From positions 1-16,008 of the forward strand of contig CAKXBD010000035.1 of assembly GCA_934871445.1 (NCBI GenBank): a DNA stretch of 16,008 bases, given 5' to 3'. The position numbers and the translations under genes are program-made. Below the pieces are notes generated by a model that searched no databases, was not told the DNA's origin, and worked only from the letters and a program-made list of their open reading frames with translations. The stretch is from an uncultured bacterium (GTDB lineage: Bacteria > Bacillota > Clostridia > Christensenellales > Borkfalkiaceae). Positions 7,715-15,403 of the stretch are shown here, piece by piece; within the stretch, counting starts at the first letter, position 1, and each line of letters begins with the position of its first letter.

Positions 7715-7795
7715 TTGAAAAAAGCGGGATAAGACGCCAAAGCTATAAAGCGCGACCGAAGAATTTTACGGAAAGATGCCCGTGAATATTCTCAT

Positions 7796-7868
7796 AAAAA
7801 ACGGCTGAAAACCGGAAAAAATCGAAAAACGGGAAAAAATTTCGCAAAATCCTTCTAAAATCTTGAAA
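7796..7868. promoter_or_regulatory. Phased A-tract array (predicted bent DNA) upstream of the ispE promoter
   Basis: Eight runs of three to six A centre near 7798, 7809, 7818, 7827, 7836, 7847, 7858 and 7867, on average about 9.8 bases apart, close to one helical turn. The last run is inside the -35 element of the ispE promoter. Phased A-tracts of this kind bend DNA, and A-rich sequence just upstream of -35 can act as an UP element for RNA polymerase alpha. Confidence 0.55.
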
Positions 7869-7891
7869 TTTGGGGAAAAGTATGGTACAAT
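7863..7891 (+). promoter_or_regulatory. SigA promoter for ispE with extended -10
   Basis: TTGAAA (7863-7868), a 17-base spacer and TACAAT (7886-7891) preceded by TGG form a near-consensus extended -10 promoter. The expected start is near 7898, giving a leader of about 50 bases to the ispE ATG. It separates ispE transcription from sipL. Confidence 0.8.
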
Positions 7892-7905
7892 AGAAACAGA
7901 AATTT

Positions 7906-7931
7906 CGGCGGCGGGGATTTCCTCGCCGCTG
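7906..7931 (+). other. GC-rich hairpin in the ispE leader
   Basis: Arms 7906-7916 and 7921-7931 can form an 11-bp stem, including two G-U pairs, closed by an ATTT loop. No U-tract follows, so it is not a terminator. It lies 17 bases before the ispE ATG and could stabilise the message or affect translation. Confidence 0.45.
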
Positions 7932-7947
7932 TCCTCGGAAAGCGCGC

Positions 7948-8877
7948 ATGAATACCGTAAAAGTAAAATCGTATGCAAAAGTCAATTTGACGCTGGACGT
8001 CGTGGGGACGGCGGGCGGGTATCACCTCATCGATTCTCTCGTCGCGAGCATAAATATTTACGACCTCGTGTGCGTGAAAAAGCGTAAAGATAACCTGATT
8101 TCCGTATCCATGCACGGCATGGACAGCGAGGGGATTCCGCCCGAGCAAAACAATGCTTTTCGGGCGGGCGAAGCCTTTGTGCGCCGCTTTTCCACCAAGG
8201 GCGCGGATATAACCGTGTATAAAAATATCCCGATAGGTGCGGGGCTCGGCGGTTCGTCCGCAGACGCCGCGGGCGTGCTTTCGGGCCTTGCGCGGCTTTA
8301 CGGCGCGGACGATGAAAGAGCGCTTTGCGAAATTGCGGATTCCCTCGGCAGCGATACCCGATATATGTTGAATGGCGGCTATTGCCGCATGCAGGGGCGG
8401 GGCGAGAAGCTCACTCCTCTGCCTGCGCCCGAACGTCCCTTGAATCTTTTTTTGATTTGCCCGCGGACGCCCGTTTCGGCAGGGGCATGCTATAAGGCTT
8501 TCGACGAAGGGGAAAAAATTGCCCCTTCCACGGAAAATTGTCTCGGAGCGTTTCTGAAAGGCGACGCGGAGGGCTTGGGCAGGGGATTATCCAACGCACT
8601 TTATCCCGCGGCCGCAAGGTTGAACGAGGACGTGGAAACGGCGCTTGAAGAGGCGCGGAGTTTTTCTCCTCTCGGGGCCTGCATGACGGGATCGGGCAGC
8701 GGAGTTTTTGCGTTGTTTGAGACGGCGGAGCTGTGCGATTGGGCGCGCAGCCGTTATAGGGGCAAATTCCGCACATATACGGTAAAGACGGTCGTGCCGA
8801 AAGAAAAGAAAAAGTCGTTCCGTTCGCCGTTCGCGTTGACGGACGAGGAACGGGAATTATCCTCAGACGAGGAATAA
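7948..8877 (+). CDS. ispE: 4-diphosphocytidyl-2-C-methyl-D-erythritol kinase
   Basis: IspE phosphorylates CDP-methylerythritol with ATP in the non-mevalonate (MEP) isoprenoid pathway in the cytosol. The GHMP-kinase features are visible: the N-terminal AKVNLTL with K11 at the catalytic-lysine position, GGYHLIDSLV, the glycine-rich ATP loop PIGAGLGGSSADAAG (95-109), a GSD with D136 as the expected catalytic aspartate, and the third motif MTGSGSGVFALF (246-257). Two places diverge from the usual pattern: the common DGYH is GGYH, and the GADVP-like motif is GSDTR. The 309 residues exceed the usual 280-290 because of a charged tail after VKTVVP (KEKKKSF...SSDEE). ATG 7948 is preceded only by a weak GGAAAG. 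A downstream gene starts 14 bases past the stop, so the two are co-transcribed. Confidence 0.93.
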   Translation: MNTVKVKSYAKVNLTLDVVGTAGGYHLIDSLVASINIYDLVCVKKRKDNLISVSMHGMDSEGIPPEQNNAFRAGEAFVRRFSTKGADITVYKNIPIGAGLGGSSADAAGVLSGLARLYGADDERALCEIADSLGSDTRYMLNGGYCRMQGRGEKLTPLPAPERPLNLFLICPRTPVSAGACYKAFDEGEKIAPSTENCLGAFLKGDAEGLGRGLSNALYPAAARLNEDVETALEEARSFSPLGACMTGSGSGVFALFETAELCDWARSRYRGKFRTYTVKTVVPKEKKKSFRSPFALTDEERELSSDEE

Positions 8878-8891
8878 ACGGGAGACAAGCT

Positions 8892-9863
8892 ATGGAAGAA
8901 AGAATTATCGACGACGAATACGCGAGAGGTATCCGCCTGAAAAAGACAAAGGACGGTTATGTGGACGTGACGGACGAGCTTTCGGAGGAAGCGAAAGAGA
9001 CGCCTCCGGAGACGGAAGAGGATTCCGTATTGGAAGGCGAGCTGACGGAAAGTCTCGAAGACCCGGAAGCGGAACCCGAGGAGGAAGTCTCCTTTGAATT
9101 TCCCGAATTGGAGGAGGACGACGAGGATCTCGTCAATCTGACGCCCGAGGAAGCGATTGCGCTCCGCAAGAAAAAAGAGGCGGAGGAAGCGGCCCGCAGG
9201 GCGGAGTATAAGCGCCTGTGCGAGGAAGGGGAAGAACTCCTCCTGTCGGGCAGTTTTAAGGCCGCGGAGCTGAAATTTGAAAAGGCTCTGCCGTTAGACG
9301 AGGAAGCCGCGGACGCCGCCGTCGGATATTGGCGCGCCAAGACCTCCGATTTTTCCGATCCCGACATTCTTGCGGAAGAATATGCGGAGACGGGTTACGA
9401 CAGTTTGGAAAACGACCTCGGCGACGGAGCGGTGGAAAAGCTCAAAGCGAATTACCGCGGGATGTTTGAAAAGCGGATCACCGAACTCGAAGCGGAAGAA
9501 GGTCCGCTGGCGAAGGAGGTGGAGAGCAAGCAGAAGAAACGCCGCGCGATTTTGAAGGCGCGCATTTCGTCCGCTCTGAAAAAAGTAATCGGGACGGGAA
9601 TTCCCCTTCTCGTTTTTGTCGTCTGCACGGCCGTTTTCGGACTTCGGATAAACACTCGCCCCGATATGTTGTTTCCCGTTCTCACGGCGGTATTCGGCGT
9701 TCTCGCCGTCGGCTGTTTCGTCGCGTTCGGAATTTTTACCAACAAGCTGGTGAACGCCCGTCGGATCAATCGCGACAACGAGGATTTGTCTTCGACGGAG
9801 GACGGGGAAAGACTGCTGAAAATTCGGGCGTATAGGGAATTATATTCGCATTTCGTCGATTGA
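8892..9863 (+). CDS. Acidic N-terminal/TPR-like protein with two C-terminal TM helices, unknown function
   Basis: I do not recognise this 323-residue protein. Residues 1-85 are highly acidic and probably disordered, with many Glu/Asp-Pro stretches. Residues about 88-115 form a charged helix (ALRKKKEAEEAARRAEYKR), followed by one TPR-like hairpin near 106-150 (CEEGEELLLSGSFKAAELKF). A basic helix (213-231) precedes two hydrophobic segments at about 233-250 and 259-283. There is no signal peptide, so the long N-terminal part should be cytoplasmic, with a short external loop. GGGAG upstream supports the ATG at 8892. It sits 14 bases after ispE and just before a terminator, so it is expressed with isoprenoid synthesis. 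The acidic tail of IspE and this acidic start follow each other, but they are in separate genes. Function unknown. Confidence 0.85.
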   Translation: MEERIIDDEYARGIRLKKTKDGYVDVTDELSEEAKETPPETEEDSVLEGELTESLEDPEAEPEEEVSFEFPELEEDDEDLVNLTPEEAIALRKKKEAEEAARRAEYKRLCEEGEELLLSGSFKAAELKFEKALPLDEEAADAAVGYWRAKTSDFSDPDILAEEYAETGYDSLENDLGDGAVEKLKANYRGMFEKRITELEAEEGPLAKEVESKQKKRRAILKARISSALKKVIGTGIPLLVFVVCTAVFGLRINTRPDMLFPVLTAVFGVLAVGCFVAFGIFTNKLVNARRINRDNEDLSSTEDGERLLKIRAYRELYSHFVD

Positions 9864-9891
9864 CGCGGCCGCCTGTATAGGCGAATAAAAG

Positions 9892-9922
9892 GAGCGGGAG
9901 AAAATTTCTCCCCGCTCTTTTT
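9892..9922 (+). terminator. Intrinsic terminator after the ispE operon
   Basis: A 12-bp stem (9892-9903 with 9905-9917, one bulged C on the right arm) is followed by TTTTT at 9918-9922. It closes the ispE transcript and isolates it from the ABC exporter promoter 17 bases downstream. Confidence 0.88.
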
Positions 9923-9938
9923 GTTCGGTCGGAAATTC

Positions 9939-9967
9939 TTGATTTTTCCCGTTAAGCATGCTATAAT
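9939..9967 (+). promoter_or_regulatory. SigA promoter for the ABC exporter/CLC operon
   Basis: TTGATT (9939-9944), a 17-base spacer and TATAAT (9962-9967), with TGC just before the -10 as an extended element. The expected start is near 9974, about 49 bases before the ATG at 10023. Confidence 0.85.
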
Positions 9968-9974
9968 GAATCGA

Positions 9975-10026
9975 TACCGTAAAGCGCCTTTCGTGCGGTA
10001 AAACAATGGATAAAGAAAGATTATGA
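9975..10026 (+). other. Leader of the exporter operon: small hairpin and a 6-codon frame
   Basis: TACCG (9975-9979) can pair with CGGTA (9996-10000), with AAAG/CTTT pairing inside. A minimal frame ATG GAT AAA GAA AGA TTA TGA (10006-10026) ends by overlapping the ATG of the exporter gene. It lacks a Shine-Dalgarno, so translation is doubtful. Confidence 0.25.
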
Positions 10027-11831
10027 AAAAAATTCTACCCTATTTCAAGCCATATAAGGTACAGAGTATCCTCGGCCCGCTGTTCAAACTTCTGGAAGCG
10101 TCGTTTGAACTGATCGTGCCCGTCATCGTCTCTTTGATTGTCGATAAGGGCTTGGGGGCATACGTGGACGGCGGATACCCGAACGCGGATCGTTCCTATA
10201 TCGTTTCCATGTGCCTCGTACTTTGCGCCTTCGGGCTGGTCGGGTTAGCCTGCTCGGTGACGGCGCAGTATTTTGCCGCAAAGGCCGCCGCGGGCGTGTC
10301 CGCTCAGGTACGAAAGGCGCTGTTCGGAAAATTGCAGTCCCTGAGCTATTCGGATATGGATAAGCTGGGCACTTCGGCCATGCTGACGAGAATGACCAAC
10401 GACGTCAATCAGTTGCAGGCGGGAATCAATATGGTTCTGCGGCTCTTTTTGCGCTCGCCCTTTATCGTATTCGGAGCCATGATCATGGCGTTTTTCATCG
10501 ACCCGACTTCGGCTCTCGTGTTTGCGGGCGCCATTCCCGTCCTTGCCGCCGTCGTGTTTGCGATCATGCTCGTGTGCATGCCGCTCTATAAAAAATCTCA
10601 GGCAAAATTGGATAAAGTTCTGCTCTCTACCCGCGAAAATCTGACGGGCGCCAGAGTCCTCCGCGCGTTTTGCAAGGAGGAGGACGAAAAGCAGCTGTTT
10701 TCCCGCCGCAACGGGGAGCTTACGAAAAGTCAGAAGTTTGTAGGCGGCATCAGCGCCCTCATGAATCCCCTTACTTACGCTCTCATCAACGTGGCGATCG
10801 TCGTACTCATCTATGTGGGTGCGCTCCGCGTCAATTCGGGACACATTTCACAGGGCAACGTTCTGGCTCTTTACAATCTCATGTCGCAGATCCTCGTCGA
10901 GCTCATTAAGCTCGCCAATCTCATCATTACCGTTACGAAATCGGCCGCGTGCGGCAGCCGTATCGAGGGCGTGCTCGTCATGGAAAGCTCCTTGCAGCTT
11001 TTCCCGCCCTCGGATTTTGAATCGGAAAAGCAGACGGAAAGGAGCGGAGAGCGCGCGTCCGATTGTGCCGATTCGGTCATTTCTGACGATTCTGCCGCTT
11101 TTATCGAATTCGACCACGTGAGCATGCGCTATCAGGGGGGCGGAGAAAACGCGCTCACCGATATCGATTTTCGCTTGAAGCGCGGGGAGACGGTGGGTGT
11201 CATCGGCGGGACGGGTTCGGGAAAGACGACGCTCGTCAATCTCGTGCCGCACTTTTACGACGTGACGGAAGGGAGCGTGAAGGTCGCGGGAAAGGACGTG
11301 CGCGCTTACGACCCGAAGTCGCTTCGGGACAAAATCGGGGTAGTGCCGCAAAGGGCGCTTCTCTTTAAGGGAACGATTCGGGAGAATTTGCTTTGGGGAA
11401 AGGCGGACGCGACGGATGAAGAATTGATGCTCGCGGCGAAAGCGGCGCAGGCGGATAAAGTGATAGAGGATAAGGGCGGATTGGATGCGCCCGTAGAGCA
11501 GGGCGGCCGCAATTTTTCGGGCGGACAGAAACAGCGCCTGACGATTGCCCGCGCGCTGGTGCGGCGTCCCGAAATTCTCATTTTGGACGATTCGGCCTCG
11601 GCGCTCGATTACGCGACGGACGCGGCGCTCAGAAAAGCGCTCAAAAATCTCGACTATTCCCCGACGGTGTTCGTGGTTTCCCAACGCACTTCCGCCATGA
11701 ACGGAGCGGATAAAATCATCGTTCTGGACGACGGAAAAACGGCGGGAATCGGCACGCAGGAGGAGCTTTTGGAAAATTGTTCCGTATATCGGGAAATTTA
11801 TCGCTCTCAGCACAAGGAGGAAAAAGCATGA
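10023..11831 (+). CDS. Heterodimeric ABC exporter, half-transporter with degenerate ATPase site
   Basis: A 602-residue type IV half-exporter: six predicted TM helices in about the first 300 residues, then a nucleotide-binding domain. The NBD has Walker A GGTGSGKTT (K401), Q-loop VPQRALLFKGTIRENL, a canonical FSGGQ signature (498-502), and Walker B ILILDD where D523 replaces the catalytic glutamate. The H-loop histidine is also replaced (VVSQRTS, Q554). This is the pattern of the degenerate partner in heterodimers such as TM287/288 and BmrC/BmrD. A charged serine-rich linker of about 25 residues near 335-360 joins the two halves. Its stop overlaps the ATG of the next gene (ATGA), so the two subunits are translationally coupled. 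Substrate unknown; drugs, lipids or peptides are all possible for this family. Confidence 0.93.
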   Translation: MKKILPYFKPYKVQSILGPLFKLLEASFELIVPVIVSLIVDKGLGAYVDGGYPNADRSYIVSMCLVLCAFGLVGLACSVTAQYFAAKAAAGVSAQVRKALFGKLQSLSYSDMDKLGTSAMLTRMTNDVNQLQAGINMVLRLFLRSPFIVFGAMIMAFFIDPTSALVFAGAIPVLAAVVFAIMLVCMPLYKKSQAKLDKVLLSTRENLTGARVLRAFCKEEDEKQLFSRRNGELTKSQKFVGGISALMNPLTYALINVAIVVLIYVGALRVNSGHISQGNVLALYNLMSQILVELIKLANLIITVTKSAACGSRIEGVLVMESSLQLFPPSDFESEKQTERSGERASDCADSVISDDSAAFIEFDHVSMRYQGGGENALTDIDFRLKRGETVGVIGGTGSGKTTLVNLVPHFYDVTEGSVKVAGKDVRAYDPKSLRDKIGVVPQRALLFKGTIRENLLWGKADATDEELMLAAKAAQADKVIEDKGGLDAPVEQGGRNFSGGQKQRLTIARALVRRPEILILDDSASALDYATDAALRKALKNLDYSPTVFVVSQRTSAMNGADKIIVLDDGKTAGIGTQEELLENCSVYREIYRSQHKEEKA

Positions 11832-13621
11832 ACGCAGTTTCTTCCAAGAAAAATAAAAGGGCGGGTTCCCCCGAAAAGCATAAAATAAGAGCCAAAAAGG
11901 GAACGATAAAGAAGATTTTCCGTTACGTCGGAAAATATCCGATCGCTTTGGTGTTGACGCTCTTGCTCGCCGTCGTGACGGTGGCGTTAACGCTGTATGT
12001 CCCCATTCTCATTGGCGACGCGATCGATTGCATCATCAGCGAAGGTAATGTCGATTTTTCCGCTCTGAAAATGATTTTTCTCAAAATCGGGATTTCGGTG
12101 GCGATTACCGCCGCGGCGCAGTGGATTATGAGCGCCCTGAATAACCGCATCACCTATCAGGTGGTGAGAGATCTCCGTTCCGACGCCTTTTCGAAGATTT
12201 CCTCGCTTCCCTTGAAATATCTCGATTCCCATCCCCACGGCGAGACGGTCAGCCGCATTATCGCGGACGCGGACCAATTTGCGGACGGGCTTTTAATGGG
12301 CTTTACGCAATTTTTCACGGGCGTCATGACGATTCTCGGCACACTTGCTTTCATGCTGATAATGAATTGGAAAATCGCGCTCGTCGTCATCTTCGTCACG
12401 CCGCTTTCGATGTTTATCGCAAAGTACATTTCTTCGCATACCTATGCGTTTTTCAAAAAACAATCGGAGACGCGCGGGGAACAGACCGCCTTTGCGGAAG
12501 AAGCCATCGCGGGGCTGAAAACGGTTCAGGCCTTTTCGCACGAAAAGGAGAACATGGAAAAATTCGACGAAATCAATACTCGTCTCGAAAAGAGCTCATT
12601 GAACGCCTCGTTCTATTCCTCTTTGGCCAATCCCGCGACGCGGTTTGTCAATAATATCGTCTATGCTTTGGTGACGCTCATCGGGGCGTTCCATATCCTT
12701 TCGGACGGTGCCTTTACGGTGGGCATGCTCACGATTTTTCTCTCCTATGCCAACCAATACACGAAACCGTTCAACGAAATTTCCGGCGTCGTCACGGAGC
12801 TGCAAAACGCCGTGGCCTGCGCCGCGCGCATTTTCGAGCTTTTGGACGAAAATGAGCAGCCCTCCGACGAAGGCAAGAGAGAACTTCCGAAAGCGGAAGG
12901 GAATGTGGAGCTCGACGGCGTTTATTTTTCCTATCGTCCCGAACAGAAGCTCATCGAGGACTTTTCCCTGTCCGTGAAGCCGGGTCAGCGGGTCGCGATC
13001 GTGGGGCCGACGGGCTGCGGCAAGACGACGCTCATCAACCTTTTGATGCGTTTTTACGACGTGACGGGCGGGAGCGTAAAGGTAGAAGGGGAGGACGTGC
13101 GGGACATCACGCGCAAATCCCTGCGCTCCAATTACGGAATGGTCTTGCAGGAAACTTGGTTGAAGAGCGGCACCGTGCGCGACAACCTCAAAATGGGAAA
13201 GCCCGAAGCGACGGACGAGGAGATGATCGCGGCGGCGAAGGCCTCCCATGCCGACGGATTTATCCGACGGTTGCCCGAGGGATACGATACCGTGCTTTCC
13301 GAAGACGGCGGAAGCCTTTCGCAGGGGCAGAAACAGCTTCTTTGTATTGCGAGAATCATGCTTTGCCTGCCGCCCATGCTCATTTTGGACGAGGCGACGT
13401 CCTCTATCGACACGCGCACGGAGATGAAAATCAGCGACGCTTTCGACACGTTGATGAAGGGGCGGACCTCCTTTGTGGTGGCGCACCGACTTTCGACCAT
13501 TCGCACCGCGGACACCATTCTCGTCATGAACGCGGGACATATCGTCGAACAGGGCCGACACGAGGAATTATTGGAGAAAAAAGGTTTTTACTATAAACTG
13601 TATAACAGCCAATTCAGTTGA
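11828..13621 (+). CDS. Heterodimeric ABC exporter, half-transporter with canonical catalytic glutamate
   Basis: A 597-residue half-exporter, partner of the preceding gene. I chose ATG 11828 because it has a perfect AAGGAGG seven to eight bases upstream and overlaps the previous stop; a more distal in-frame ATG at 11777 would lie inside the upstream gene. A basic cytoplasmic start (SSKKNKRAGSPEKHK) precedes six TM helices. The NBD has Walker A GPTGCGKTT (K399), Q-loop VLQETWLKSGTVRDNL, Walker B LILDEATSS with catalytic E522, and the canonical switch histidine H553 (VVAHRLS). Its signature is LSQGQ (497-501), not LSGGQ. With the upstream subunit this gives one complete site (this E522 with the partner's FSGGQ) and one degenerate site, as expected for an asymmetric exporter. 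Confidence 0.94.
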   Translation: MNAVSSKKNKRAGSPEKHKIRAKKGTIKKIFRYVGKYPIALVLTLLLAVVTVALTLYVPILIGDAIDCIISEGNVDFSALKMIFLKIGISVAITAAAQWIMSALNNRITYQVVRDLRSDAFSKISSLPLKYLDSHPHGETVSRIIADADQFADGLLMGFTQFFTGVMTILGTLAFMLIMNWKIALVVIFVTPLSMFIAKYISSHTYAFFKKQSETRGEQTAFAEEAIAGLKTVQAFSHEKENMEKFDEINTRLEKSSLNASFYSSLANPATRFVNNIVYALVTLIGAFHILSDGAFTVGMLTIFLSYANQYTKPFNEISGVVTELQNAVACAARIFELLDENEQPSDEGKRELPKAEGNVELDGVYFSYRPEQKLIEDFSLSVKPGQRVAIVGPTGCGKTTLINLLMRFYDVTGGSVKVEGEDVRDITRKSLRSNYGMVLQETWLKSGTVRDNLKMGKPEATDEEMIAAAKASHADGFIRRLPEGYDTVLSEDGGSLSQGQKQLLCIARIMLCLPPMLILDEATSSIDTRTEMKISDAFDTLMKGRTSFVVAHRLSTIRTADTILVMNAGHIVEQGRHEELLEKKGFYYKLYNSQFS

Positions 13622-13631
13622 GAGGGGCACT

Positions 13632-15278
13632 ATGTCCGAGAAAAAGAGAAAAAACAGAGGCAGCGTTTATAGAAACGCCGTTCAGCTCGTGGCCGTGGGC
13701 GCGGTGACGGGGATTTTTGCCGGCGCGGTGGTCACGCTCTATAATTTATTCGCATCGTCGGGAGAGGAGATTTCTCGCGATATTTACGCCTACATTCGTC
13801 AAAATCCCGTCTTTATTCCTTTGCTTTTCGTCGTATTGGCTCTGGGCGCGTTCCTGTTGAGCGCGGCGGTGCGGCTGGTCCCCATGATCAAGGGCAGCGG
13901 GATTCCGCAGACGGAGGGTGCGACGCGCGGCATTATTCGCTTTCGATGGTATCGGGAAGCGGTGGCGATGTTCGCCGCCAGCCTCTTAAGCATTTTCATG
14001 GGCCTTTCCGCGGGCAGCGAAGGTCCCAGCGTGGAGATCGGCGGCGCCTGCGGCGACGGAGTCGCGTGCATGCTCCGCCGAAACGAGATGGTGCGGCGGT
14101 ATCAGGTTACGGGCGGCGCGTGTACGGGGCTTGCGGTCGCGTTCAACGCTCCTTTGACGGGCATGGCGTTCGCCTTCGAGGAAGCGCATAAGCGCTTTAC
14201 TCCCGAAGTCTTTATCTGCGCCTTTTCCTCCGTCATCATGGGGCTTCTCACCCGCACGGCGATCTATGCCATGCTGGGAAAGACGCCCGCAAATTCCTTC
14301 GCGAGCTACGTCTTTTATGAAATGCCCGTCTCCGTCTATGGTTTCGTGTTCCTTTCCGCAATCGTCTGCGGACTGTTTGGCGTGGCCTTTTATCATTCGG
14401 TGTTTCTCTGTAAAAGATTGTTCGGAAAGATCTCTTCCCCGAAACCGTGGATCAGGGATTGGATGAAAATTCTCGTCGCCGTAGTTCTCGGCGGAATTTT
14501 CTCTTTCGTCGCCGTGGACGTCATGGGCGGGGGGCATGGCCTCATCGAGGGGCTCGGAACGCACGGCGGCGCCTTTGAACCTTCCGTCTCGGGACTTTTC
14601 GGCCTGCCTTTTGTTGCGGCGCTGACCGTGGTTCTGGTCATGAAATTCGTCATTACCTGCGTCAATATGGGTGCGGGAGTGCCTTGTGGCGCGTTCATTC
14701 CCATGCTGGCGATAGGGGCGTGTATCGGAGCGCTTTTGAGTCGGGGCTGGATTGCACTCGGAATGGACGAAAAATATGCCGATCTGTTAGTCATGATTTG
14801 TATGGCCGCCTTTTTTACGACAATCGTCCGCGCGCCGATTACGGGCATCGTCATGGTCTGCGAACTGACTTGGAGCTTCTCTCCCCTCCTGCCCGTGGTC
14901 ATCGGGGTATCCGTCGGGTATTTTATCGGAGACATTTCCCGCACCGACGGCATTTACGAAAAGCTGCTTTCGCTCTTTGAAAAAGAGAACGGAATCCGAG
15001 AGCGTGCTCAAAAGGAGATTTTCACGATTTCCGTGAAAGAGGGCTGTATCGCGGAGGGGCGCTCTGTCCGCGATATCCTGTGGCCCGCGGGCGCCGTCGT
15101 CACGGAAATCTCCCGCGGCGGGGCGAGAATCCTTCCCGACGGAGACACCGTAGTGCGCGGCGGAGACATTCTGACGGTCGTCTGCCGCACGGATCGGCCC
15201 GAAAAGGTGGAGGAGGATTTGCGCGACATCGCGGGCGATGAGAAACATAAAGGCAAGGAGCCGCCCGAAAACGACTGA
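13632..15278 (+). CDS. CLC-family anion transporter with C-terminal TrkA_C-like domain
   Basis: A 548-residue CLC protein with about ten or more membrane segments across residues 15-435. The anion-site motifs are present: GSGIP (88-92), GSEGP (128-132) with E130 at the gating-glutamate position, and GAFIP (353-357). E183/E184 match the internal proton glutamate of E. coli CLC-ec1, and Y442 may be the central tyrosine, so an H+/Cl- antiporter is more likely than a channel. The usual Arg/Lys in the second motif is Ser here. Residues about 462-535 (ISVKEGCIAEG...VVRGGDILTVVCR) form a TrkA_C/RCK_C-like regulatory domain, seen in a subset of bacterial CLCs. The gene starts ten bases after the exporter with GAGAGGGG upstream, so it is the third gene of that operon. 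Possible roles are pH or ion balance; the shared transcript suggests use under similar stress. Confidence 0.93.
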   Translation: MSEKKRKNRGSVYRNAVQLVAVGAVTGIFAGAVVTLYNLFASSGEEISRDIYAYIRQNPVFIPLLFVVLALGAFLLSAAVRLVPMIKGSGIPQTEGATRGIIRFRWYREAVAMFAASLLSIFMGLSAGSEGPSVEIGGACGDGVACMLRRNEMVRRYQVTGGACTGLAVAFNAPLTGMAFAFEEAHKRFTPEVFICAFSSVIMGLLTRTAIYAMLGKTPANSFASYVFYEMPVSVYGFVFLSAIVCGLFGVAFYHSVFLCKRLFGKISSPKPWIRDWMKILVAVVLGGIFSFVAVDVMGGGHGLIEGLGTHGGAFEPSVSGLFGLPFVAALTVVLVMKFVITCVNMGAGVPCGAFIPMLAIGACIGALLSRGWIALGMDEKYADLLVMICMAAFFTTIVRAPITGIVMVCELTWSFSPLLPVVIGVSVGYFIGDISRTDGIYEKLLSLFEKENGIRERAQKEIFTISVKEGCIAEGRSVRDILWPAGAVVTEISRGGARILPDGDTVVRGGDILTVVCRTDRPEKVEEDLRDIAGDEKHKGKEPPEND

Positions 15279-15302
15279 TTGAGGAATAAAAACGCAAGGG
15301 AA

Positions 15303-15345
15303 AAAGTCCGCCCTTTCTCTTCACGGGAAAGGGCGGACTTTCATA
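15303..15345 (+). terminator. Hairpin terminator after the CLC gene
   Basis: A perfect 15-bp stem pairs 15303-15317 (AAAGTCCGCCCTTTC) with 15327-15341, around a nine-base loop. The following U-run is short (TTTCATAT), so termination may be partial. The stem ends where the -35 of the next promoter begins. Confidence 0.75.
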
Positions 15346-15369
15346 TCCTTGCGCGGCATCGCATACAAT
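15341..15369 (+). promoter_or_regulatory. SigE-type (early mother-cell) promoter for yqfC-yqfD
   Basis: TCATATC (15341-15347), a 14-base spacer and CATACAAT (15362-15369) match the SigE consensus of about KMATATT-N14-CATACAMT at 14 of 15 positions. yqfC and yqfD of B. subtilis are SigE-regulated, so promoter and genes agree. Transcription would start near 15376, about 28 bases before the yqfC ATG. Confidence 0.75.
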
Positions 15370-15403
15370 AAAAGGAATAAAACTTTGTAAAAAGGTGCGG
15401 CGG

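Noticed and set aside
9923..10022. Riboswitch or tRNA in the exporter leader
   Set aside because: The leader is only about 50 bases with one weak hairpin, too short and without any recognisable aptamer or tRNA core.
10848..11813. Minus-strand 321-codon frame antisense to the first ABC subunit (and a similar one at 12596-13561)
   Set aside because: Both mirror the NBD coding strand of confirmed transporter genes and have no ribosome binding site or recognisable domain.
11777..11827. Upstream ATG (11777) as the start of the second ABC subunit
   Set aside because: It would lie inside the first subunit gene, while ATG 11828 has a perfect AAGGAGG and the usual ATGA stop-start overlap.
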